From Deltaproteobacteria bacterium (GTDB taxonomy: Bacteria; Myxococcota_A; Polyangia; JAAYKL01), in assembly GCA_011389755.1 (NCBI GenBank), contig JAABTR010000198.1, forward strand, positions 1-14,001: a stretch of 14,001 nucleotides of DNA, in the 5' to 3' direction. A program made the position numbers and the translations under genes. Below, piece by piece: positions 7,369-14,001 of this stretch. Numbering within the stretch: position 1 is the stretch's first letter; each line of letters opens with the position of its first letter. The notes below the pieces were generated by a model. That model was given only the letters and a program-made list of their open reading frames with translations, was not told the origin of the DNA and searched no databases.

Positions 7369-7516
7369 GCCTCGCTCCCGCGGTTTGTCCACCCCTCCTT
7401 GGTGAGAAAAAAAACGACGTCCACGATTTCTTTTAAGAGGCACTTTAAAAAAAAAGACGAGGCCCAGGCGGCTTTTTGCGGATTGTCTCACCTCAAAGGA
7501 AACGACGGAGCGCCCC
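7369..7516. other. A-rich spacer before the leucine-rich repeat genes
   Basis: This 148-bp gap has an A8 tract (7407-7414), an A9 tract (7447-7455) and a copy of the GACGTCC-type element at 7415-7426. AAAGGA and CGGAG lie shortly before the next start codon. It may carry a promoter for the downstream genes, but no convincing -35/-10 pair was found. No terminator for the preceding gene is evident. Confidence 0.35.
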
Positions 7517-8383
7517 ATGAAGACGATGACGAGAACCCTGTCGACCCGCCTGCGTGGATCTGTCCGCGGGCCTTTTTTTGAGAGGCAAGAAAAGGCCGGG
7601 CGTTTCTTGTGGCCCGGCGATGTGGAGGTTGCGTCACAAGAGGACCTTTTTTGCGTCGCCGGTTGCACGGAGATCGCAGGTGATCTGGTGGTGAGGGGCC
7701 CGAAGGTGACGGGCCTGCGGGAGCTAAGCGGGCTCGTGAAGATTCACGGGGACCTCGTCATCGAAAAGACGTCCTTGAAGGCGCTGGACGATCTTTGTGG
7801 GCTCAGATCGGTCGGAGGGGATCTGAGCGTGGGAGACAACCCGGGGCTGCGTTCGATGCGCGGGCCCCAAGAGCTGGAGCACGTCGGACGCAGCGTTTTT
7901 ATTTGGGCGAACGAGCGGCTCGAGGACGTGGACGGGCTTTGCAAGCTGCGCTCGGTTCGGGAGCATCTCGAGATCTGGGGCAATCGTCGTCTCGCGTCCC
8001 TGTCCGGGCTCGCGGCGCTCGAGAGCATCGGGAGGGATCTGTCTTTTGGGCGCCAAGGGTTCGGCAACGACCGTCTGCGTCATTTCGATGATCTGGGTGC
8101 TCTGCGAGCCGTGGGCGGCGATCTGGCCATTTGCTGCAACCAGGCGCTGGAACGCGTGGATGGTTTGGCGGGGTTGTGGGTCGGCGGCAAGGTGGTCGTT
8201 GAGCATAACGGACGTCTTGTCGGACGGAACCGGCCGCGCATCGGTCTCCTTCAACGGGAGCCGGGGGTGCGAGTCGGCGCCTTGGCTCCTTGGAGGTGGG
8301 ACGTGTCCACTTCGCCCAAGTCGACCTTGGGACTGGAGCCCCCCGCCGAGTTCGAGGGAGACAACCGGCCCCCGACTCGCTAA
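7517..8383 (+). CDS. Receptor-L-type leucine-rich repeat protein lacking an export signal
   Basis: Protein of 288 residues. From C50 to about 230 it is built of 22-25-residue repeats with the pattern GGDLxIxxNxxLxxLxGLxxLxxV, as in the receptor L domain-like leucine-rich repeats common in bacterial surface proteins. Its repeats match those of the next gene, so the two are paralogues. The first 49 residues are basic with no hydrophobic core or lipobox, and the last 55 residues lose the repeat pattern and become Pro/Arg-rich. The protein therefore lacks both the export signal and the C-terminal cap of its neighbour. It may be a cytoplasmic derivative or a decaying copy. GGAG, 6 bases before ATG 7517, supports the start. 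A T7 tract (7573-7579) lies near the 5' end. The stop is 9 bp before the next gene. Confidence 0.78.
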   Translation: MKTMTRTLSTRLRGSVRGPFFERQEKAGRFLWPGDVEVASQEDLFCVAGCTEIAGDLVVRGPKVTGLRELSGLVKIHGDLVIEKTSLKALDDLCGLRSVGGDLSVGDNPGLRSMRGPQELEHVGRSVFIWANERLEDVDGLCKLRSVREHLEIWGNRRLASLSGLAALESIGRDLSFGRQGFGNDRLRHFDDLGALRAVGGDLAICCNQALERVDGLAGLWVGGKVVVEHNGRLVGRNRPRIGLLQREPGVRVGALAPWRWDVSTSPKSTLGLEPPAEFEGDNRPPTR

Positions 8384-8392
8384 AATGCCCTC

Positions 8393-9724
8393 ATGCATGG
8401 TGGTGTCTATTCTCTGGTAAAGAGCGTGTGTCTGGGGGCGGCCCTCTCTTTTTTTTCATCCGCTTGCGTCGAGGAGAAGCTCATCGCCGTGGGCATGGAG
8501 GGCGTCACCGAGGACGGCTGCGTTCCCGCCGTGTGCGAGGGGGACTACAACCTGACGGGCGTGGTCAAAGGGGATGCGCTGCCCGGGTGTACGGTGATAG
8601 GGGGCAATCTCAGTATCTACGAGATGGAAGCCGTCGACCTGCGGGCGCTGCGCTGCCTCGAGGAGATCAAGGGTAACCTCAACATCTGGGCAAACCCCGA
8701 GCTTGAGACCCTGGAAGGCCTGGAGAGGCTGCGACGCGTGGGGCGTTCGCTGACGGTGGGATCGTCCATCTTGGGGGGGAACGAAAAACTCACCGGCATC
8801 GAGGCGCTGTCGGGGCTCGAGTTTGTCGGAGAGACGGTCGCGGTGAACAACAACGACCTGCTCGAGAACTGCCTGAGTTTGGATGCGCTGGAGTCGGTGC
8901 CGGCAGATCTTCAGATCGTCGGGAACCAAAATTTGGCCGATATAGATGGCCTACAAAACATCGCTAGGGTGGGCCGGCATGTCATCATCGCCGCCAACCC
9001 CAGCTTGCAAAATCTCGATGGGCTGGCCGGCCTTAAGAAGGTTGGAGGAGATGTCGAGATCGGGTACGAGAGAGCAGGTGGAGGCAACGCGGCGCTGTCA
9101 AATGTAGACGGCCTGGCGAGCTTGACCGCCATCGAGGGGGGGCTCTCGGTAACGGACAATGAGCAGCTTGAAAATCTTGCGGGATTTGTGGGACTCAAAG
9201 CCTTGGGTGGGCAACTGTCTGTTGAAGGCAATGATGCGCTGCGTGACTTGCGCGGGCTCGATTCCCTGACTCGCATTGGTGGTCAGGTGAGGATCTGCGG
9301 AAATGATAATCTCCTCTCGGTCGATGGGCTGTCGGCGCTGGAGTGGGCCAAGGAGCTCAACCTCGGGTGCCTCGATTCGGGAAATCCGCTGCTCGAAGAT
9401 ATCTCCGCGTTGTCCGGTCTTCGGCACGTCGACGGACCGGTGACCATCTACCAGCTGAGGAGCCTCGCGACGCTCGAAGGGCTCGAAGGGCTCGAGTACA
9501 TCGGCGGTGAGCTCTTCATCTACGGCAACCCATCGCTCATCAGTCTGCGGGCTCTTCGGAACATCGAGGTTCTCATGGGATGGATCATTGTCATCTTCGG
9601 GAACAAGATCCTGCCGATGTGTGAGATCGTCAATCTCAAAGGCGTCCTCGATAGTCACGGTTGGCCGGGGACTATTTACGGGGAAGGCCTGGATTCATAC
9701 CTGCCGTGTGATCCCTGGTCATGA
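8393..9724 (+). CDS. Receptor-L-type leucine-rich repeat lipoprotein
   Basis: Exported lipoprotein of 443 residues. The signal segment LGAALSFFSSAC makes Cys25 the likely lipidated residue. From C66 (CTVIGGNLSI) to about residue 405 it consists of about a dozen receptor-L-like leucine-rich repeats (pattern I/V-GGxLxIxxNxxLxxLxGLxxL), ending in a cap with PMCEIVNL and a final LPCDPWS whose two cysteines may pair. Such proteins are expected at the cell surface, binding protein or glycan ligands; no ligand can be read from sequence. The start ATG 8393 has no clear Shine-Dalgarno sequence, so translation may depend on coupling to the upstream paralogue 9 bp away. A T8 tract at 8449-8456 encodes part of the signal peptide. 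A 9-bp tandem repeat (about 9474-9495, LEGLEGLE) lies in one repeat unit. Confidence 0.88.
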   Translation: MHGGVYSLVKSVCLGAALSFFSSACVEEKLIAVGMEGVTEDGCVPAVCEGDYNLTGVVKGDALPGCTVIGGNLSIYEMEAVDLRALRCLEEIKGNLNIWANPELETLEGLERLRRVGRSLTVGSSILGGNEKLTGIEALSGLEFVGETVAVNNNDLLENCLSLDALESVPADLQIVGNQNLADIDGLQNIARVGRHVIIAANPSLQNLDGLAGLKKVGGDVEIGYERAGGGNAALSNVDGLASLTAIEGGLSVTDNEQLENLAGFVGLKALGGQLSVEGNDALRDLRGLDSLTRIGGQVRICGNDNLLSVDGLSALEWAKELNLGCLDSGNPLLEDISALSGLRHVDGPVTIYQLRSLATLEGLEGLEYIGGELFIYGNPSLISLRALRNIEVLMGWIIVIFGNKILPMCEIVNLKGVLDSHGWPGTIYGEGLDSYLPCDPWS

Positions 9725-9752
9725 CGGCTCCTCGTCCTTGTCTTCAATGGCG

Positions 9753-9781
9753 TTGACCGACTTTCGCTCGCGGCCTAGACT
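9753..9781 (+). promoter_or_regulatory. Candidate sigma-70-type promoter for the SPFH-kinase operon
   Basis: TTGACC (9753-9758) and TAGACT (9776-9781) are separated by exactly 17 bases. They match the -35 consensus at 5 of 6 positions and the -10 at 4 of 6. Transcription would start near 9788, leaving an untranslated leader of about 50 bases before ATG 9841. Confidence 0.45.
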
Positions 9782-9840
9782 ATCTTTAAAATCGCTCGGT
9801 CTTATGACGGCGACGAACTTTTCGCCATGAGGAGAGACGG

Positions 9841-10974
9841 ATGGGGATTTACGATTTTTTGAAACGCGGTGTTCAGGAGTTGATGATAGCCCGGCCGGAC
9901 GAGGCCAAGGACTACGCGATCTACAAACACCCCGATCCCACCATTCCGCGGTTCTCGGAGCTGACCGTCGACGCGGACGAAGTCGCCGTTTTCTTTAAAG
10001 ATGGTGTGGTCAAAGGGGTGCTCTCCCCCGGACGGCATTCGCTTAAGAGCGAGAATATCCCGTTTTTGTCGGACCTCATGGACACCTTCACCGGCGGGAA
10101 CGTCTTTTTGGCGGAGCTGTTCTTCGTTTCGAAGCGGCAGTTTGCCGGGATTAAATTCGGAGGCCGGATCGGCGCCGTCGAGGATCCCAAGTCGGGGGTC
10201 CCGGTCGAGACCTCCGTGTATGGGACCTTCGCCATTGTGGTCGACGACCCGGTCAAGCTCATCTTGGGCCTGGTGGGTATGCGTCACGCCGAAAACGAGG
10301 CCTTTTTCAGCTGGTTCAAGGAGCAGGTGCTCAAGGTCATCCGCGATCACGTGGCCGAGCTCGCGGTCAAGAAGAAGTGGCCTCTGCTCGATGTGGTCTC
10401 CGGCGCCTACACCGAGGAGATCGAGCAGGTGGTCATCGAGGGGGTCGTCAAGCACGTCGAGCCCTACGGCGTGCGTATCGTGCGGCTCGGGAACTTCGTC
10501 TTGAGCATCCGCGAGGAAGACTCGGTGAGGCTTAAGCAGCTCTACACCGACGCGGCCTATGTCAGGATGGCCGGCGGTATCGATCAATTTGGACAGTTCG
10601 CGGCGGGCAAGGCGATGATGGGCGCCGGTGAAGGTATGTCCCAAGGCGGAGGCGGTGGAGAAGGCGGAAACGCGATGCTGGGAGGCGCCGCATTGGGGGT
10701 CGGCCTGGGCATGGCCAACATGTTCGGGAACCCGGCCAAGAGGGCCCCGGCCGAGCCTCACGTCCCGGCTCAACCGGGGACGCCGCCGTCGACTGGGGGC
10801 GGCACCGAGAAACAGCCCTGCGGCGCCTGTGGAGCCCACGTGTCACCGGGGAAATTTTGCGCCGAGTGTGGCAAGCCGCTCGCGCCCGCCAAACGGTTTT
10901 GCCACGGCTGCGGGCACAAGCTCGAGGGGACCGCAAAATTCTGTGTCGAGTGCGGCACCGAGGTGCCGAAGTGA
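9841..10974 (+). CDS. SPFH/Band-7 protein with C-terminal double zinc ribbon (virion-core-like/YdjI family)
   Basis: Protein of 377 residues. Residues about 1-240 form an SPFH domain of the Band_7_1 (virion core protein-like, YdjI) type, with the characteristic start MGIYDFLKRGVQEL and the segments FKDGVVKGVLSPGRH, VYGTFAIVVDDPVKLILGLVG and VEPYGVRIVRLGNFVLSI. A Gly-rich, flexible stretch (about 245-300) and a Pro-rich linker follow. Two C-terminal zinc ribbons come last, with C327/C330/C340/C343 and C354/C357/C368/C371. SPFH proteins oligomerise on membranes; Bacillus YdjI works with zinc-ribbon partners in PspA-type membrane-stress recruitment. Here scaffold and zinc ribbons are fused. No transmembrane segment is obvious, so membrane association is likely peripheral. 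GAGGAG before ATG 9841 is a good ribosome binding site. Its stop overlaps the histidine kinase start by 4 bp. Confidence 0.9.
   Translation: MGIYDFLKRGVQELMIARPDEAKDYAIYKHPDPTIPRFSELTVDADEVAVFFKDGVVKGVLSPGRHSLKSENIPFLSDLMDTFTGGNVFLAELFFVSKRQFAGIKFGGRIGAVEDPKSGVPVETSVYGTFAIVVDDPVKLILGLVGMRHAENEAFFSWFKEQVLKVIRDHVAELAVKKKWPLLDVVSGAYTEEIEQVVIEGVVKHVEPYGVRIVRLGNFVLSIREEDSVRLKQLYTDAAYVRMAGGIDQFGQFAAGKAMMGAGEGMSQGGGGGEGGNAMLGGAALGVGLGMANMFGNPAKRAPAEPHVPAQPGTPPSTGGGTEKQPCGACGAHVSPGKFCAECGKPLAPAKRFCHGCGHKLEGTAKFCVECGTEVPK
10960..10965 (+). promoter_or_regulatory. Ribosome binding site deciding the kinase start
   Basis: GAGGTG ends 5 bases before GTG 10971. It supports that codon over ATG 10986, whose nearest GAGG is only 2 bases away, and over more upstream starts inside the SPFH gene. 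Confidence 0.5.
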
Positions 10975-12728
10975 GCGAAGAGGCCATGACCGAGCCCGTG
11001 GCCCAGAAGGTTCGACTCGAACAGCAGATCCTGGCGCTCAAGGAGATAGGTCTCGTCCTCGAGTCGACGATGAGCCTCGAGGAGGTGCTCACCTTGGCCG
11101 TCGAGCGCACGACCCACCTGATGGGGGCGCAGCGCTCAACCCTGTTTCTGATGGATGAGTCGAAAGAGCTCGTCTCCCGAGTGATCGACGGGGAGGAGGT
11201 CGCCGAGATCCGGCTGCCTCTGGGCCGAGGACTCGCGGGCTGGGTGGCCCGGCACGGTCAACCGCTCATGGTGGCCGACGCATACAAGGACGAGCGTTTT
11301 GACGAGACCTGGGATACGGCGAGCGGATTTCGTACCGAGTGCGTCTTGTGCCACCCCATTCGAGGGCGCAACGGGCGCGTCATCGGCGTCGTCGAGGTGA
11401 TGAACAAGGTGGGCGGCGACGTCTTCGACGAGGCGGACCAGGTGCTGCTGGGGCTCTTGTCGGGGCAGCTCGCCATGACAATAGAAAACTCCCGGCTCAT
11501 GCTCGACCTAGTGGGCAAGAACCGCGCGCTGTTGGAGACCAAGCAGGGGCTCGAGAGGCGCAACCAGGAGCTCGACCTCCTTTTGGATCTGGAGCGTCTG
11601 GTGGCGCGCTCCGAAGATATGGACACCCTGGCGCTCTCGATCATCAAGCGCACCTTGAAGCTGACCCACGGGACGGTGGGCATGCTCTATCGCTTGGATG
11701 ACAGCGGGGCCGAGGCGAGGGTGGTTTTTGAAGACGGCGAGGAGGCCCAGGTCATGCGGGTGGAGCCGGGCATGGGGCTCGCCGGCTGGGTGGCGGTCAA
11801 GGGGCGGGATTTGAACCTCAGCAGCCCGGAGCTCGATCCGAGATTTTCCGAGCACATCGAAGCGCGTATCGGCGCACACCTCGAGAACATGGCGGCCGTG
11901 CCCCTGGTCTCTTCGAAAGATGGCCCGGCTCAAGGCGCTTTGCTGGTGGGCAATCGGCGCTTTGGGAACGTGTTCGATGAGTCCGACATGGCGTGGATGC
12001 ACCTGGTGGCCAATCGGCTCGCTGGCGCTCTTGAGTACCTGACCTACAGGGAGCGCCGCGAGCGGGACCGCAGGCTGGCCACGGTAGGACGCCTTCTCGC
12101 CGGCGTGCTCCACGACCTGAAGTCGCCCATCTCGGTGGCCTCGGGTTACGCCGAGCTCTTGGCCCAGAGGGCCGGAGGCAAGGAAGCCGCCGAGGATCTG
12201 GAGCAGATCAACAAAGCGCTCGGTCGCGTCACGACCATGGCGGCGGATATCGTAGCCTTTACTCGCGGTGAGCGCCGCATTCTCTCATCTCAAGTTCTCG
12301 TCCCCGAGCTGATGAATGAGCTGGAGCGGCAGGCCGCCCCGCTGCTCAACGCGGCCGGCATTCGCATGAAGATCACGCTGCGCAGCACCGGGAGTGTCCG
12401 CGTCGACTCGGAGAAGCTCCTGCGGGTTTTTTATAACATCGTGCGCAACGCCGTCGAGGCCATGGAGCAGCAAGGTGGGGAAGTGATCGTGGTGGAGGTG
12501 GATCAGCTCGGCTCCGAGACTGTTTTCAGCTTCACTGACGATGGGCCCGGAGTCCCCGAGGAGATTCAAGGCGAGCTGTTCGATTCCTTCGTGACGGCGG
12601 GCAAGGCTGATGGCACGGGCCTCGGCCTCGCCGTCGCCAAAGAGATCGTCAAAGCCCACGGTGGTGGGATCGAATATGAGACGGTGGAGGGGCGAGGGAC
12701 CACCTTCTTGGTCCGCATCCCCAATTAA
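10971..12728 (+). CDS. Soluble hybrid-free histidine kinase with two GAF domains
   Basis: Sensor histidine kinase of 585 residues from GTG 10971, which overlaps the SPFH stop as GTGA. Two GAF domains (about 33-180 and 213-360) are joined by a coiled coil (about 180-212). The kinase core follows: H-box with phospho-accepting H381 in VLHDLKSP, N-box with N493 in NIVRNAVEAM, G1 box DDGPGVP (523-529), and G2 box GTGLGL (548-553). All catalytic boxes look intact. There is no transmembrane segment and no receiver domain, so it is cytoplasmic and must signal to a response regulator encoded elsewhere. GAF domains may bind small ligands, haem or cyclic nucleotides; the ligand cannot be told here. Overlap with the SPFH gene implies co-translation and a shared membrane-stress role (inference). 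Confidence 0.92.
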   Translation: MSEEAMTEPVAQKVRLEQQILALKEIGLVLESTMSLEEVLTLAVERTTHLMGAQRSTLFLMDESKELVSRVIDGEEVAEIRLPLGRGLAGWVARHGQPLMVADAYKDERFDETWDTASGFRTECVLCHPIRGRNGRVIGVVEVMNKVGGDVFDEADQVLLGLLSGQLAMTIENSRLMLDLVGKNRALLETKQGLERRNQELDLLLDLERLVARSEDMDTLALSIIKRTLKLTHGTVGMLYRLDDSGAEARVVFEDGEEAQVMRVEPGMGLAGWVAVKGRDLNLSSPELDPRFSEHIEARIGAHLENMAAVPLVSSKDGPAQGALLVGNRRFGNVFDESDMAWMHLVANRLAGALEYLTYRERRERDRRLATVGRLLAGVLHDLKSPISVASGYAELLAQRAGGKEAAEDLEQINKALGRVTTMAADIVAFTRGERRILSSQVLVPELMNELERQAAPLLNAAGIRMKITLRSTGSVRVDSEKLLRVFYNIVRNAVEAMEQQGGEVIVVEVDQLGSETVFSFTDDGPGVPEEIQGELFDSFVTAGKADGTGLGLAVAKEIVKAHGGGIEYETVEGRGTTFLVRIPN

Positions 12729-12756
12729 AAGACCCATCGCATTTTTGGCAGGGGAG

Positions 12757-14001
12757 CTAGTTTTTCTTTCGGGGAGGCTCTTCGACGTTGCTGACCTGGC
12801 TCGCTCTTTCCAGTCCGCGCAGCTCGTCGATGAGGGTCGAACACTCGGGGCGATCGATGAAGTAGCTGACCAGGTAGTCCGCCGATTCATGGAGGGCCTG
12901 CACGTAGGAGTCCCTCTCTTGCATCTTTGCCGCCAGACGGGTGCGCCCGCTCTCTAGGTCGTCTTCGATGGCGACGGACTGACGATCGAGCTGGCTGCGG
13001 AACTCGGTGAGCTGGGACTCGATGCGATCGCATTCCTCTTGCCATTTGCTTACCTTGGCCTCGACTTTTGCCACCGCTTCGGCTCGAGCCTGGCGTTTGG
13101 CGGCCGCGGCGCCGGCCATCTCGTAGGCACCTCGCAGCTCGGTTGTCATCTCGTCTCGGCCTTTGTCGACCGAGGCGATGATGGAGCGCGAGCGGGCCAG
13201 ATCTTCTCCGGCTCTCTCGTATTCCGCGCGCAGACGGTCCAGATCCGAGCGCGCTGCGCCGATCTCCCGCTTGAGACGAGACTCCTCGCGCGACAAATCT
13301 TCGATGCGGCGGCCCACCTGAGCTCTAAAGTCTCTGCCGCGCTTTTGCAGCGCCTCGTTGCGCTTGGCTTCGCCTTGCAGCTCGCCGTCCAGGCGGGTCA
13401 GCGCGGCTGAAAGTCGCCACATGTCCTCGAGGGATTGGACCAGCTTTTTAGGGCCGCCTCCGTTTGGAAATCCGCGGGCGACCATGCGGCCGAAGATGGT
13501 GGCGCGCAGAGCCCACTGGGAGATCTCGTCGAGCATCACGCCGGCGTTGAACATGGAGGATTCCCCGTTGCGCTCTCCTGTCCCCGCGGTGTCCCAGGCC
13601 GTGACCGGGCCGACCCGCCTTTGCAGCGCTTTGAGCTCTTCGATCAGGTGGTGCGCGTCGCGGAAGCGCCGGGCCGGATCTTTTTCGAGCAGCGTCATGA
13701 CGATGCGCACGGCGCGGGAGTCGAGGTTGCCGACGTATTTGTCCGGTGGATGCGGTATCTGCACCTTGTGCGCCTCGATGTAACCGTCTCTGTCATGGGC
13801 AGAGAAGGGGAGGCGACCGGTGAGCATCTCGTAGAAGATGATGCCCAGCGCGTAGAGGTCCGAAAGCGGCGTGGCGTCCTCGCCGCGGGCCTGCTCGGGG
13901 GACATGTATTCAGGTGTGCCGAACACCGCGCCCTTGGCCGCGAGGCGACCGTCCCGCGACAGCCGGGCCAACCCGAAGTCGAGGATCTTTGCGAAGTTTC
14001 T
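12757..14001 (-). CDS. Hanks-type Ser/Thr protein kinase with C-terminal coiled coil (5' end outside window)
   Basis: The visible 414 residues are the C-terminal part of a kinase. They open with RNFAKILDFGLAR, giving the magnesium-binding DFG at visible residues 8-10. The activation-segment end GTPEYMSPEQ (28-37) and helix F SDLYALGIIFYEMLTG follow, with the kinase domain ending near 125. The N-lobe, catalytic loop and start codon lie beyond the window. A middle segment (about 135-190) contains a Gly-rich GFPNGGGPKK. From about 190 to 390 the sequence is a long charged heptad-like coiled coil, and it ends in the basic PPRKKN. No transmembrane helix or PASTA/PEGA sensor domain is seen, unlike many bacterial kinases, so it is probably cytoplasmic and oligomerises or docks through the coil. 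It is convergent with the histidine kinase gene, 28 bp apart. Confidence 0.92.
   Translation of the reverse strand, partial: RNFAKILDFGLARLSRDGRLAAKGAVFGTPEYMSPEQARGEDATPLSDLYALGIIFYEMLTGRLPFSAHDRDGYIEAHKVQIPHPPDKYVGNLDSRAVRIVMTLLEKDPARRFRDAHHLIEELKALQRRVGPVTAWDTAGTGERNGESSMFNAGVMLDEISQWALRATIFGRMVARGFPNGGGPKKLVQSLEDMWRLSAALTRLDGELQGEAKRNEALQKRGRDFRAQVGRRIEDLSREESRLKREIGAARSDLDRLRAEYERAGEDLARSRSIIASVDKGRDEMTTELRGAYEMAGAAAAKRQARAEAVAKVEAKVSKWQEECDRIESQLTEFRSQLDRQSVAIEDDLESGRTRLAAKMQERDSYVQALHESADYLVSYFIDRPECSTLIDELRGLERASQVSNVEEPPRKKN

Noticed and set aside
7391..7414. Possible terminator hairpin (CACC/GGTG) after the FecR-type gene
   Set aside because: The stem is only 4 bp and the tract on the coding strand is A-rich rather than T-rich, so it would not terminate rightward transcription.
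9802..10839. Minus-strand open frame of 345 codons opposite the SPFH gene
   Set aside because: It is antisense to a well-supported SPFH protein, with His/Asp/Leu-rich shadow composition.
10857..10970. Longer N-terminus for the histidine kinase
   Set aside because: The extra codons lie within the zinc-ribbon coding region of the SPFH gene, give an Arg-rich sequence, and are less well placed than GTG 10971 with its GAGGTG.
1..14001. CRISPR array, tRNA/rRNA genes, insertion sequence or prophage
   Set aside because: No regularly spaced repeats, cloverleaf-like sequences, transposase or phage structural motifs were recognised on either strand.

Overview
The window is GC-rich, densely coded and bacterial. 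Several features point to a Myxococcota-type (former Deltaproteobacteria) genome, although no rRNA or housekeeping marker is present to settle this. They are a vWA lipoprotein with a cysteine-rich tail, a FecR-PEGA-TPR anti-sigma-like protein next to an ECF sigma factor, bacterial receptor-L-type leucine-rich repeat proteins, and a Hanks-type Ser/Thr kinase with a coiled-coil tail. Both ends cut through genes: larC at the left and the kinase gene at the right. No mobile element, RNA gene or CRISPR array was seen.

Layout. (1) 2-1126: the 3' part of larC, which makes the nickel-pincer cofactor. (2) 1177-2556: a secreted vWA lipoprotein. (3) 2618-3618, minus strand: a compact three-gene unit reading GIDE/OB-like protein, then HicB-like antitoxin, then HicA-like toxin, with a 6-bp gap and a 4-bp overlap. 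(4) 3891-7368, plus strand: an envelope protein with a likely barrel domain, an ECF sigma factor, and a membrane protein carrying a zinc-finger-like anti-sigma motif, one TM segment and FecR, PEGA and TPR regions. (5) 7517-9724: two adjacent leucine-rich repeat proteins. The second is a clear lipoprotein; the first has no export signal. (6) 9841-12728: an SPFH/Band-7 protein with a double zinc ribbon, overlapped by 4 bp by a soluble GAF-GAF histidine kinase, behind a reasonable sigma-70-like promoter. (7) 12757-14001, minus strand: the 3' part of a Ser/Thr kinase gene, convergent with the histidine kinase.

How the genes may work together (inference). Region 4 looks like a cell-surface signalling unit in which an envelope protein, a transmembrane FecR-type regulator and an ECF sigma factor act in series. 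The surface leucine-rich repeat proteins downstream are plausible targets or partners. Region 6 looks like a membrane-stress module in which a membrane-associated SPFH scaffold is co-translated with a cytoplasmic sensor kinase that has no response regulator beside it. Region 3 is a toxin-antitoxin module of HicBA type with an unusual third gene in front.

The parts least explained by standard annotation are the GIDE-HicB-HicA unit, the sigma/FecR/LRR block with its repeated AGACGTCCAAGA element and many homopolymer tracts, and the SPFH-kinase pair.
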